Source: DASUFI01 sp036274635
GTDB lineage: Bacteria; Planctomycetota; B15-G4
Direction of reading: 5' to 3'
Length of the DNA: 28,952 nt
Assembly (NCBI GenBank): GCA_036274635.1
Contig: DASUFI010000268.1
Coordinates: forward strand, 1 to 28,952
Positions 1 to 7,106 of this stretch are shown piece by piece (positions within the stretch are counted from its first letter, which is position 1; the number at the start of each line of letters is the position of its first letter). The position numbers and the translations under genes were made by a program. The notes beneath the pieces are model-generated. The model saw nothing but the letters and a program-made list of their open reading frames with translations, made no database searches and had not been told where the DNA came from.

Positions 1-39
1 TCCGAGACGGAGCGCGTGGTGGACTGGATCCTGGGATGA
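1..39 (+). CDS. 3' end of an unidentified upstream gene (partial)
   Basis: The first twelve codons of the window read in frame 1 as SETERVVDWILG followed by TGA. The stop overlaps the ATG of the following glycosyltransferase as ATGA, the usual arrangement of translationally coupled genes in an operon. Only twelve residues are visible, so no function can be given; a TrpIle/Leu-rich amphipathic tail is compatible with many enzymes. The reading as coding rests on the ATGA overlap and the absence of any other feature. Confidence 0.5.
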   Translation, partial: SETERVVDWILG

Positions 40-1244
40 GCGTGGGGGGCGTGGCGCTGGTCGCGGCGCTCGTCCTCGGCGGCCTCTACTGGGTGTGGGC
101 CACGCTGGCCGGGCTGCGCACGGTGCGCAGCGTGCCGCTGCTGGACGACTGGCCGCTGCCGCCGGACGCGCGCTGGCCGGCGCTGTCGGTCATCTCGCCG
201 GCCTGCGACGAGGCCGCCACGCTGCGCGCCGCGACGCTAGACCGGCTCACGAGCGACTATCCGGACGTGGAGTTCGTGCTGGTGGACGACCGCTCGCGCG
301 ACGCCACGGGCGCGATCGCCGACGAGCTGGCCGCCGCCGACCCGCGCGTGCGAGCCCTGCACGTGCGCGAGCTGCCCGAGGGCTGGCTGGGCAAGGTGCA
401 CGCTCTGGACACCGGGTTGCGCGTCGCGCGCGGCGAGTGGCTGCTCTTCTCGGACGCCGACGTGCACTTCGCGCCCGACGCGCTCCGCCGCGCGGTGGCG
501 CTGGCGCAGGAGCGCGGGCTCGATCACCTGGCGGTCATGCCGCACCTGCTGCCGACCTCGCTGCTGCTGGACTCCGCCATCGCGTCCTTCGGGCGCCACT
601 TCATCCTGGCCGTGCGGCCCTGGGCGGCGAGCGATCCGCGCAGCTCGGCGTCGGTGGGCGTGGGGGCCTTCAACCTCGTGCGGCGCGCGGCGCTGGAGCG
701 CGCGGGCGGGCTGCGGCGGCTGCGCCTCTCGGTGGCCGACGACGTCGCGCTGGGCATCCTGCTCAAGCGCTCGGGCGCGCGGCAGGGGCTGGCCGTGGCG
801 CGCCGCGCGGTGTGGCTGCGCTGGTACGACACGCTGGGCGGCATGGCGCGCGGGCTGGAGAAGGGCCTGTTCGCCTACGCGGGGCGCTGCGAGCCGTGGC
901 GGCTGCTGCTCATCGGGCTCGGCGTGATGTTCCTCGACGCGTCGCCGTGGCTGGCGCTGCTCTTGCCGCACGGCCTGCTGTGGCTGCACGTGGCCGGCGG
1001 CGTGCTCGCGGCGGCGGCGCTGCTGGGGGCGGCGCTGGGCGAGCGCTGGGCGGGGCGCTCGCCGCGCGCGGCGCTGCTGCAGCCACTGGGCGCGCTGCTC
1101 CTCGGCTGGATCGTTCTGCGCGCGGCGGTCGTGGGCGGTCGTCGCGGCGGCGTGCTGTGGCGAGGCACGCTCTACCCCAGCGAGCTGCTGCGCGAGGAGA
1201 TGGCTTGGGAGCACGGCTGGCGCGGCGGCGTGCCGCGGGAGTGA
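36..1244 (+). CDS. Family 2 glycosyltransferase, membrane-anchored (HpnB/CrtQ-like)
   Basis: This 402-residue protein is a GT-A fold glycosyltransferase that would transfer a sugar from a nucleotide-sugar donor at the inner face of the membrane. Residues 6-28 form a hydrophobic N-terminal anchor. The catalytic domain begins near residue 49 (ALSVISPACDEA), with the donor-binding VDDRSRD at 83-89, GWLGK at 116-120 and the metal-binding SDAD at 139-142 (D140-A-D142). An ADDVALG motif in the acceptor region follows near residue 235. Two or three hydrophobic segments near residues 288-362 close the protein. This layout matches the hopanoid/carotenoid-associated glycosyltransferase branch, but no hopanoid or carotenoid gene is visible, so the substrate is unknown. 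The start overlaps the previous stop as ATGA, indicating an operon with the gene outside the window. Confidence 0.85.
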   Translation: MSVGGVALVAALVLGGLYWVWATLAGLRTVRSVPLLDDWPLPPDARWPALSVISPACDEAATLRAATLDRLTSDYPDVEFVLVDDRSRDATGAIADELAAADPRVRALHVRELPEGWLGKVHALDTGLRVARGEWLLFSDADVHFAPDALRRAVALAQERGLDHLAVMPHLLPTSLLLDSAIASFGRHFILAVRPWAASDPRSSASVGVGAFNLVRRAALERAGGLRRLRLSVADDVALGILLKRSGARQGLAVARRAVWLRWYDTLGGMARGLEKGLFAYAGRCEPWRLLLIGLGVMFLDASPWLALLLPHGLLWLHVAGGVLAAAALLGAALGERWAGRSPRAALLQPLGALLLGWIVLRAAVVGGRRGGVLWRGTLYPSELLREEMAWEHGWRGGVPRE

Positions 1245-1286
1245 GCCACGTCGGCGCGCCGGCCAGCAGGGCGCGCGAGACGGTGG

Positions 1287-1292
1287 TAGGCT
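1287..1292 (+). promoter_or_regulatory. Candidate -10 box (TAGGCT) of the cytochrome c peroxidase gene
   Basis: TAGGCT lies 57 bases before the ATG at 1350, in the 105-base gap after the glycosyltransferase. It resembles TANNNT boxes at similar distances before other secreted-protein genes in this window. No clear -35 element is visible, so this is a weak prediction. Confidence 0.3.
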
Positions 1293-1349
1293 GAGCCCGC
1301 GCCGCGCCCCGAACCGCGCGCGCCAGTGCCCGAACTGGGAGTCACCGAC

Positions 1350-2813
1350 ATGCTTCGCTCCGCACCCACCCGGAGCCGCGCCACGCTGCTGCGAGGTCTG
1401 GCTTTGTGCGCCGCCGTCCTCGGCGCCGCGGGCGCGCGGGCCCAGTCGCCTGGCGCCGCCTCGGCCATGGAGGTGGACTTGGGCCGGCAGCTCTTCTTCG
1501 ATACCACGCTGTCCGAGCCGGCGGGCCAGTCCTGCGGCAGCTGCCACGCGCCGTCGGCCGGCTTCCGCTTCCCCGACTCGCAGGTGAACCAGAACTTCGG
1601 CGTGGCCGAAGGCGTCGTGCCAGGGCGCTTCACGAGCCGCTCGGTGCCGACGATCAACTACGCGATCTTCATCCCCAAAGGGCCGCCGAGCGCGCATCTG
1701 AAGCTGGCGGCCGCTCCGCCCGGGGGCGAGCTGCTCTTCATCGGCGGGATGTTCTGGGACGGGCACGCCGACACCCTCGAGCACCAGGCGACCTTCCCCT
1801 TCCAGAACGCCAACGAGATGAACGACCTCGTGCACGGGCTGGGGAGCCCGGAGATGGTGGTGGAGAAGGTGGAGACGGGGCCGTCGTCCGTGCTGTTCAA
1901 GCGCGTCTTCGGCCCGCACATCTTCGCGGCGCCGGTGCACGTCGTGTTCGCGGACGTGTGCCGGGCCATCGCGGCCTACGAGCGCACCGAGGAGCTCTCG
2001 CCCTTCACCTCGAAGTTCGACGCGTACCAGCTGGGCCGCGCCACGCTGACGCCCGAGGAGCTGGACGGCCTGCGGCTGTTCACCGGCACGGTGGATGGAA
2101 CGTCCAGCGGCACGCCCTGGGTCAAGAACGCGCAGTGCACGGCGTGCCACGGCATGGAAGACAAGGTGACCGATGGGCCCTCGCTGTTCACGCGCGAGTG
2201 CTACGCCAACATCGGCACGCCGCGCAACGAGGACAACCCCTTCTACGACATGACCGATCCGGTCAGCAATCCGTACGGCTACAACCCGCTGGGCGAGGAC
2301 TTCGTGGACCTCGGGCTGGGCGAAGTCATCTATCCGCTCCAGGGTCTGCCGCCGGGCAACATGGGCCCCGGCAGCGACGGCAACGGCGACTACCTCGCGG
2401 CGAACGGCGCGCCCAAGGTGCCCACGCTGCGCAACGTGGACATGCGCCCGTCGCCCGACTTCGTGAAGCCCTACATGCACAACGGCGTGTTCAAGAGCCT
2501 CAAGGAGGTCATGCACTTCTACAACACGCGCAACCTCACGACGGTGCCGGGCGAGATCATCGACTTCAGCCAGCCGGATCCGTACGCGGGGCTCGTGGGC
2601 ACGCCGCTGTGGCCGCCGCCGGAGGTCAACTCGCCGACGGCGCTGGCCAACCCGCAGGGCGTCAGCGGCGCGGACGGCGGGCTTCTGGGCAACCTGGGCC
2701 TGACGGACGCGGAGGAGGACCACCTGGTGGCCTTCATGCAGACGCTCACCGACGGCTGGTTCGCCAAGAACCCGCATGCGGCCGGCTTCCTCGAGCCCTA
2801 CCAGGGGCCCTGA
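1350..2813 (+). CDS. Secreted di-haem cytochrome c peroxidase / MauG-family protein
   Basis: The 487-residue product is a periplasmic c-type cytochrome of the CCP/MauG superfamily, which reduces peroxide or oxidises a partner using two covalently bound haems. A signal peptide (residues 1 to about 32, basic start then LALCAAVLGAAGARAQ) precedes a first haem site CGSCH (C62, C65, H66) and a second CTACH (C263, C266, H267). The C-terminal block PYMHNGVFKSLKEVMHFYN is typical of the family and supplies a Met and His near the peroxidatic haem. It is longer than classical bacterial CcpA (about 330 residues), closer to MauG-like proteins fused to anchor regions. An in-frame GTG lies 24 bases upstream at 1326, but ATG 1350 gives a cleaner signal peptide and follows GGGAG. 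It appears monocistronic. Confidence 0.9.
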   Translation: MLRSAPTRSRATLLRGLALCAAVLGAAGARAQSPGAASAMEVDLGRQLFFDTTLSEPAGQSCGSCHAPSAGFRFPDSQVNQNFGVAEGVVPGRFTSRSVPTINYAIFIPKGPPSAHLKLAAAPPGGELLFIGGMFWDGHADTLEHQATFPFQNANEMNDLVHGLGSPEMVVEKVETGPSSVLFKRVFGPHIFAAPVHVVFADVCRAIAAYERTEELSPFTSKFDAYQLGRATLTPEELDGLRLFTGTVDGTSSGTPWVKNAQCTACHGMEDKVTDGPSLFTRECYANIGTPRNEDNPFYDMTDPVSNPYGYNPLGEDFVDLGLGEVIYPLQGLPPGNMGPGSDGNGDYLAANGAPKVPTLRNVDMRPSPDFVKPYMHNGVFKSLKEVMHFYNTRNLTTVPGEIIDFSQPDPYAGLVGTPLWPPPEVNSPTALANPQGVSGADGGLLGNLGLTDAEEDHLVAFMQTLTDGWFAKNPHAAGFLEPYQGP

Positions 2814-2868
2814 GGCGCGGGCGAGATCGGGAGGCGCGGAGGCGGCCACGCGCCCCGGTGATTCCGGG

Positions 2869-2874
2869 TAATCT
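2869..2874 (+). promoter_or_regulatory. Candidate -10 box (TAATCT) of the first kelch gene
   Basis: TAATCT occurs in a 140-base non-coding gap, 79 bases before the ATG at 2954. The rest of the gap (2814-2953) shows no gene or clear terminator. A -35 element is not evident. Confidence 0.3.
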
Positions 2875-2953
2875 GTGCGGCCACGGCGACCCCGAACGCC
2901 GGCACCCGGGACGGTGCGCGTCGAGGGTCGTGTTCACCTCGGACCCGAATCAG

Positions 2954-4803
2954 ATGAAGAGCCCGGTGTCTCCGCGTGCCCATGCGCTCCCTGTGCTGCT
3001 GGCCCTGCTCGCGGCGACGCCGATCGCGGCCGCCGGCACCTGGACCAAGCTCGTCCACCTCGCGCCGCAGAAGGTGAACGGCCTGGTGCTGCTCGGCGAC
3101 GGCACCGTGATGGCCGCGCGCAACAACGGCTCGACCATCGGCAAGGGCTGGTACCGCCTGACGCCCGACGCGACCGGCAGCTACGTGAACGGCACCTGGG
3201 TGGCGCTCGCCAGCATGCACGACTCGCGCCTCTACTACGCGACTCAGGTGCTCAAGGACGGCCGCGTCTTCGTGGCCGGCGGCGAGTACGGCACGGGCGG
3301 CCCCCACGCCGAGGTCTACGACCCGCAGACCAACGTGTGGACGCAGATCGACCCGCCCGCCACGCTGTGGAACACGGCCACCGACAACTTCGTGGACTCG
3401 ATGGCCGAGATCCTGGACGACGGCCGCGTGCTCATCATGCCCGTGTCGCCGCACAGCTTCGGCGTGCCGCTGATCTACGACCCGGCCAGCGACACCTGGG
3501 TCAACGGCGGCAAGCTCAAGCACAACATCCAGAACCAGGTCGAGGCCACGTGGGTCAAGCTGCCTGACCACAGCATCCTCACCATCGATCCGTTCTCGAC
3601 CAAGGCGCAGCGCTACTTCGAGGACACCGACACCTGGCTCAACGACGGGCCCGAGCCGGTCATGGTCTACGACCCCTTCATCGGCGAGATGGGCGGCGCG
3701 CTGCTGCTGCCCACCGGCGACGCCATCTTCTTCGGCGCCTCCGGCCACAACGTGCTGTACACGCCCAGCGGCAGCATCGCCCTCGGCACCTGGACGCCCG
3801 CGCCCGACTTCCCCGACGGCCAGGGCACGCCCGACGCGCCGTGCGCCATGCTGGTCACGGGCAACGTGCTGTGCGACGTGAGCAAGACACCCAGCGCGGG
3901 CAGCCTCTTCCCCTCGCCCACGAGCTTCTACGAGTACGACCCGATCTCGAACGCCTTCACGCAGGTGAGCGGGCCGACGGGGCTCACGGACGCCACGTCC
4001 ACCTTCCCGACGGCCATGCTCGCGCTGCCCGACGGCAAGGTGCTGTACTCGCACATGAACAACGACCTGTACGTCTACGATCCGGGCGGCGCGCCGGTGG
4101 CCGCGGGCAAGCCGGTCATCAGCGCGGTCACGCAGAACCCGGGAGGCAACTGGCACCTCGACGGCCTGCAGCTCAACGGCATCTCCGAGGGCGCGAGCTA
4201 CGGCGACGACCTGCAGATGAACAGCAACTACCCGATGGTGCGCCTCACCAGCGGCAGCAGCGTCTACTACCTGCGCAGCCACGACTGGAGCAGCACGGGC
4301 GTGATGACCGGCAGCACGCCGGTGAGCACGGAGTTCGACGTGCCGCCGTCGGTGCCGCAGGGCAGCTATGCGCTGGAGGTGGTGGCCAACGGCATCGCGT
4401 CCGACCCGGTGCCCTTCACCGTGCAGGGCTTCGGCACCTGGGCGTCCGCGGGCGCCGGCCTCGCCGGCGTGCTGGGCGTGCCCAGCCTTACCGGCAGCGG
4501 CACGCAGGTGGCCCCCGACCTCGCGACGCTGACGCTCACCAACGCCAACCCCCTCGCGCCGGCGACGCTGTTCGTGGGCCTCTCGAGCACGCCGACGCCC
4601 TTCAAGGGCGGCACGCTCTACCGGTGCCCATCCTCGCCATGCTGCCCTTCGCCACGGACATCAGCGGCAGCGTGGTCTTCGCCTTCCCGTGGCCGGCGGG
4701 CCTGCCCTCGGCCACCTCCATCTTCTGGCAGTACGGCATCCAGGACGCGACGGCGGTCAAGGGCGTGTCGCTGAGCAACGCGCTGCAGTCCACGACGCCG
4801 TAG
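2954..4803 (+). CDS. Secreted kelch/galactose-oxidase-like beta-propeller protein, frameshifted near its C-terminus
   Basis: A signal peptide (about residues 1-26, LPVLLALLAATPIAAAG) is followed by kelch-type beta-propeller blades (DGRVFVAGGEYGTGG, a blade near DDGRVLIMP, DGKVLYSH) and then an Ig-like domain resembling the galactose-oxidase C-terminal domain (LNGISEGASYGDDLQMNSNYP). The function is unknown; enzymatic oxidase activity is not shown, because the copper-radical ligands cannot be assigned by eye. After FKGGTL the reading frame breaks: one base is missing near 4618-4621 compared with the paralogue at 7107, so the uncorrected frame runs into Arg/Ser/Pro-rich sequence and stops at 4774 (606 residues). 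The continuation of the C-terminal module (PVPILAMLPF to SLSNALQSTTP) is intact in the next frame and ends at TAG 4801-4803. This is either a true frameshift or an assembly error. Confidence 0.8.
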
Positions 4804-4963
4804 CAGCCCGTCGAAGAAGTCATTCGGGCCTGGACGGGCGTCTTTCGCGCCGGCCCTTCGTGGCAAGACTTCAGGCGGCCTCGCGGCCGCCTGCAAGCCT
4901 TGCTGACCCGATCCGACGCGAAATCCATCCCGTCCAGCCGCGAAGCACTTCTTCGACGGGCTG
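4804..4963 (+). mobile_element. MITE-like 160-bp element, copy 1
   Basis: The element is bounded by perfect 17-bp inverted repeats, CAGCCCGTCGAAGAAGT at 4804-4820 and its complement at 4947-4963. Its centre (4872-4893) is a perfect hairpin with nine-base arms CAGGCGGCC/GGCCGCCTG and a TCGC loop. The flanks are also imperfectly self-complementary, so the whole transcript would fold into a long stem. A second copy, in the opposite orientation, lies at 13707-13866 with 147 of 160 positions matching in a hand alignment. There is no transposase inside. It starts directly after the TAG of the kelch gene and separates two convergent genes, so it might also terminate transcription from both sides. 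No target-site duplication is obvious. Confidence 0.8.
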
Positions 4964-4977
4964 CGGGGCGTGCCCGG

Positions 4978-6165
4978 TCAGTAGCTGAAGCTCTGCAGCT
5001 CGTTCAGGTCGGGCGCCTTCACCACGAAGCACGTCCGCGTGCGCGGGCACAGTGCCAGCAGCGCCGGGCTGGCCGGCAGCTGCAGGCCGTCGATCGACCT
5101 CACCAGCTTCCCCTGCTCGTCGAAGACGTGCACGCTGCTGCCCGTGGGCGCCGTGCTGGAGATGGGCTGGCCGACGAGGAAGAGCTTGTTGAGCCGGTCC
5201 AGCTGCACGTCCTGCCCGCTGTGCGCCTGGCTCAGCGCCTTGGGCAGCACCACCGCGAAACCCGTCTGCGTCGCGAGGTCGTAGATCTCGATGCGGAAGT
5301 CGATCTCGGTGCTGGTGCAGGCCACGCCCGTCTCCGAGTCGACCGCCAGGCCGTTCACGTAGCCGATGCCCACGCCGTTGAAGGTGGTGGTGGCGCCCGT
5401 GGCCAGGTTCACCTTGCCCAGCGTCGGCGGGCCGAAGGGGTTGCTGCCCAGCGCGGCGAGGATGGCCTGGTTGTGGGCGCTGTCCAGCGCCAGCCTGGGC
5501 GAGTGGTTGGGTGCGAAGTCGGGGTGGGTCACCGTGATCAGCGGCCCGAAGGTGTTGGCGGGCACATTGGAGCTGAGCAGCCGCGTGCCGCCGCCGCCCG
5601 CGTTGTGCGCCGCCAGGAACACCGTCTGGGTCACGTCCTGCGCGCGGCTGACCTCCTCGATGATGTCGTTCCTGGTGAAAGGCGGCGTCCACTGGCCCGT
5701 GAACGCGGCGGCGGACAGCGGGTTCATCACGTAGTAGATCCGCTGGTCCACGAACAGGTCCGTGACGTGCTCGAACTCGACCAGCCCGGTGTGCTTGCCG
5801 ACCACGCCCAGCGTGACGTAGTCGTTCTTGCTGTCCAGCTCCTGCACGACGATGTGGGTGATCTTGCCGGTGCGCTGGTCGAAGGTTTCCACGGCTACGT
5901 CGTGGTTGCCGTCGGGCAGCGTCAGCCCCTCGGCCAGCACGCCTTCCCTGCCGGCCTGGTCGATGTCGTAGCCGAGGATGAAGCCGCCGAAGGCGGTGTG
6001 CACCGTGACGGGCTGCGCGCCCACCTGCAGCGGGGCGTGGTTCTTGACGTCGATCTGCGCGGGCGCGCGCGCGGGCAGCAGCGCGAGCGCCGCGAGGAGG
6101 GCCAGGGCGCCCGGTGTGCGGCGGGCGAAGGACCGACGTGCAGCCGAGCGTGCAGGAGCGATCAC
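4978..6165 (-). CDS. Secreted protein of unknown function
   Basis: I do not recognise this 395-residue family. The N-terminus is a signal peptide: an Arg-rich start, a hydrophobic run GALALLAALALLPARAPA and a likely cut before QIDVKNH. The mature part is beta-rich with repeated short strands (GKITHIVVQELDSKNDYVTLGVV; VNGLAVDSETGVACTSTE; VHVFDEQGKLVRSIDG), which suggests a beta-propeller of the SMP-30/NHL or YncE kind. It lacks the FKGG C-terminal module found in its neighbours. Start choice: GTG at 6165 has GGAGG five bases upstream; an in-frame ATG at 6177 overlaps that ribosome site and has no site of its own. It converges on the frameshifted kelch gene across the MITE-like element. Confidence 0.75.
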   Translation of the reverse strand: MIAPARSAARRSFARRTPGALALLAALALLPARAPAQIDVKNHAPLQVGAQPVTVHTAFGGFILGYDIDQAGREGVLAEGLTLPDGNHDVAVETFDQRTGKITHIVVQELDSKNDYVTLGVVGKHTGLVEFEHVTDLFVDQRIYYVMNPLSAAAFTGQWTPPFTRNDIIEEVSRAQDVTQTVFLAAHNAGGGGTRLLSSNVPANTFGPLITVTHPDFAPNHSPRLALDSAHNQAILAALGSNPFGPPTLGKVNLATGATTTFNGVGIGYVNGLAVDSETGVACTSTEIDFRIEIYDLATQTGFAVVLPKALSQAHSGQDVQLDRLNKLFLVGQPISSTAPTGSSVHVFDEQGKLVRSIDGLQLPASPALLALCPRTRTCFVVKAPDLNELQSFSY

Positions 6166-6213
6166 GGGAGCCTCCATGATGCGGGCATGGGAGCGGAGTG
6201 GACGCGGGCTGGC

Positions 6214-6219
6214 ACCATA
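6214..6219 (-). promoter_or_regulatory. Candidate -10 box (TATGGT) of the leftward secreted-protein gene
   Basis: On the minus strand TATGGT stands 48 bases before the GTG at 6165, a distance similar to that of the other secreted-protein genes here. There is no convincing -35 box. Confidence 0.25.
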
Positions 6220-6283
6220 CCACCGCCTGTCGCGACGCACCGGCGGCGGCCGCGCGTCGGGCGATGGGGGACGCGCGGCGTGC

Positions 6284-6970
6284 TCAGGTGGCCGCTTGCC
6301 CCGTCGGGCAGAGCTCCAGCAGCGGGCAGGTCTCGCAGCGCGGCTCGGCGGGCCGGCACAGCTCCTGCCCCAGATGGCGCAGCAGCGAGTGCAGCAGCCA
6401 CAGGCGGCGCGCGCCCGTTCCGAGCTGCGGGGCCACCTGCTTCGTCACGGCGCGCCAGCCCTTGGTGTAGTCCGTCTCGCCGCCGCCGTAGCCCAGCCGC
6501 TGCAGCACGCGCAGGCCGTTGGACTCGAGGCCGAGTCCCGGCACGCCGGCGGCGCGCAGCAGGATGCGCTCCGCGCTCGGCTCGCCGATGCCGGGGAACT
6601 TGCGCAGCAGCTTGCTGGCCGCGGGCGGATCCTCCTTCACCGCGCGGCGCAACGCCGGCAGGCCGATCTCCTGGGCCAGCTCCGCGCAGCTGCGCAGCTT
6701 CTCGGCGCGCATGGGCGGCTTCATGCCGCCGGCCTCGATGACCCTGGCCAGCCGCGAGGCCGGGATCTCGAGCAGCGCCTCGGGGGATGTGCCCACCTCC
6801 TGCTTCAGCTTGCGCCACACCTGCTCGCGGCGGCCGTCGTCCACGAGGTAGCAGGCGTTCTCGTACAGCACCTGCTCGTACGGGTCCGTTGGCGAGAGCC
6901 GCTGCAGGTCGCCGAAGTGGCGGCGGAGGCGGGCGAGCAGCTCGTCGAGCCGGGCCGGCGCGGCGGTCAT
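6284..6970 (-). CDS. HhH-GPD/endonuclease III-like protein with 4Fe-4S motif and altered catalytic residues
   Basis: The 228-residue product belongs to the HhH-GPD base-excision superfamily. The helix-hairpin-helix is at about 122-135 (LLRKFPGIGEPSAE). The C-terminus has an exact C-X6-C-X2-C-X5-C iron-sulfur motif (C205, C212, C215, C221), as in endonuclease III and MutY. The catalytic positions differ from E. coli Nth: the Lys in GVGRKTA aligns with Pro131 in GIGEPSA, and the Asp of VDTH aligns with Glu149 in LESN. It therefore probably cannot work as a classical bifunctional glycosylase/lyase, and may be a monofunctional glycosylase or a DNA-binding paralogue; this is inference. Start ATG 6970 is preceded by a TATGTT box only six bases away, suggesting a leaderless mRNA. 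It is divergent from the second kelch gene. Confidence 0.85.
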   Translation of the reverse strand: MTAAPARLDELLARLRRHFGDLQRLSPTDPYEQVLYENACYLVDDGRREQVWRKLKQEVGTSPEALLEIPASRLARVIEAGGMKPPMRAEKLRSCAELAQEIGLPALRRAVKEDPPAASKLLRKFPGIGEPSAERILLRAAGVPGLGLESNGLRVLQRLGYGGGETDYTKGWRAVTKQVAPQLGTGARRLWLLHSLLRHLGQELCRPAEPRCETCPLLELCPTGQAAT

Positions 6971-6976
6971 GGCGGC

Positions 6977-6982
6977 AACATA
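6977..6982 (-). promoter_or_regulatory. Candidate -10 box (TATGTT), leaderless HhH-GPD transcript
   Basis: TATGTT on the minus strand is separated from the ATG at 6970 by only six bases (GCCGCC). Transcription would start at or next to the A of the start codon, giving a leaderless message. No ribosome binding site could fit. Confidence 0.4.
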
Positions 6983-7018
6983 CCGCCGCGGCCGCATCCA
7001 CGTGCCGGCAGAAGCCGG

Positions 7019-7024
7019 TAGACT
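7019..7024 (+). promoter_or_regulatory. Candidate -10 box (TAGACT) of the second kelch gene
   Basis: TAGACT lies 82 bases before the ATG at 7107 in the 136-base divergent gap. The same hexamer occurs before the methyltransferase gene. The -35 region is unclear. Confidence 0.3.
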
Positions 7025-7106
7025 CGCGGCCCAGCAGGCGCCCGCGGCAGCCTTCCGTCCCGAACACGGGCCGCATGGGCGCGTCCCCCGAACCCGCAGG
7101 GAATCG

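Noticed and set aside
237..2849. An 870-codon open frame on the minus strand across the glycosyltransferase and peroxidase genes
   Set aside because: It is rich in Arg, His, Ala and Val with no domain, and runs opposite two well-supported genes. High GC content leaves few stop codons, so such shadows are expected.
1406..2953. An upstream extension of the first kelch gene giving 1122 codons
   Set aside because: The added part lies over the peroxidase gene in another frame and has Arg/Ala-rich composition without domains. The signal peptide at 2954 marks the true start.
4875..5000. Short frames in and beside the MITE-like elements that read alike in both copies
   Set aside because: The shared peptide is explained by the nucleotide similarity of the 160-bp element and has no protein features of its own.
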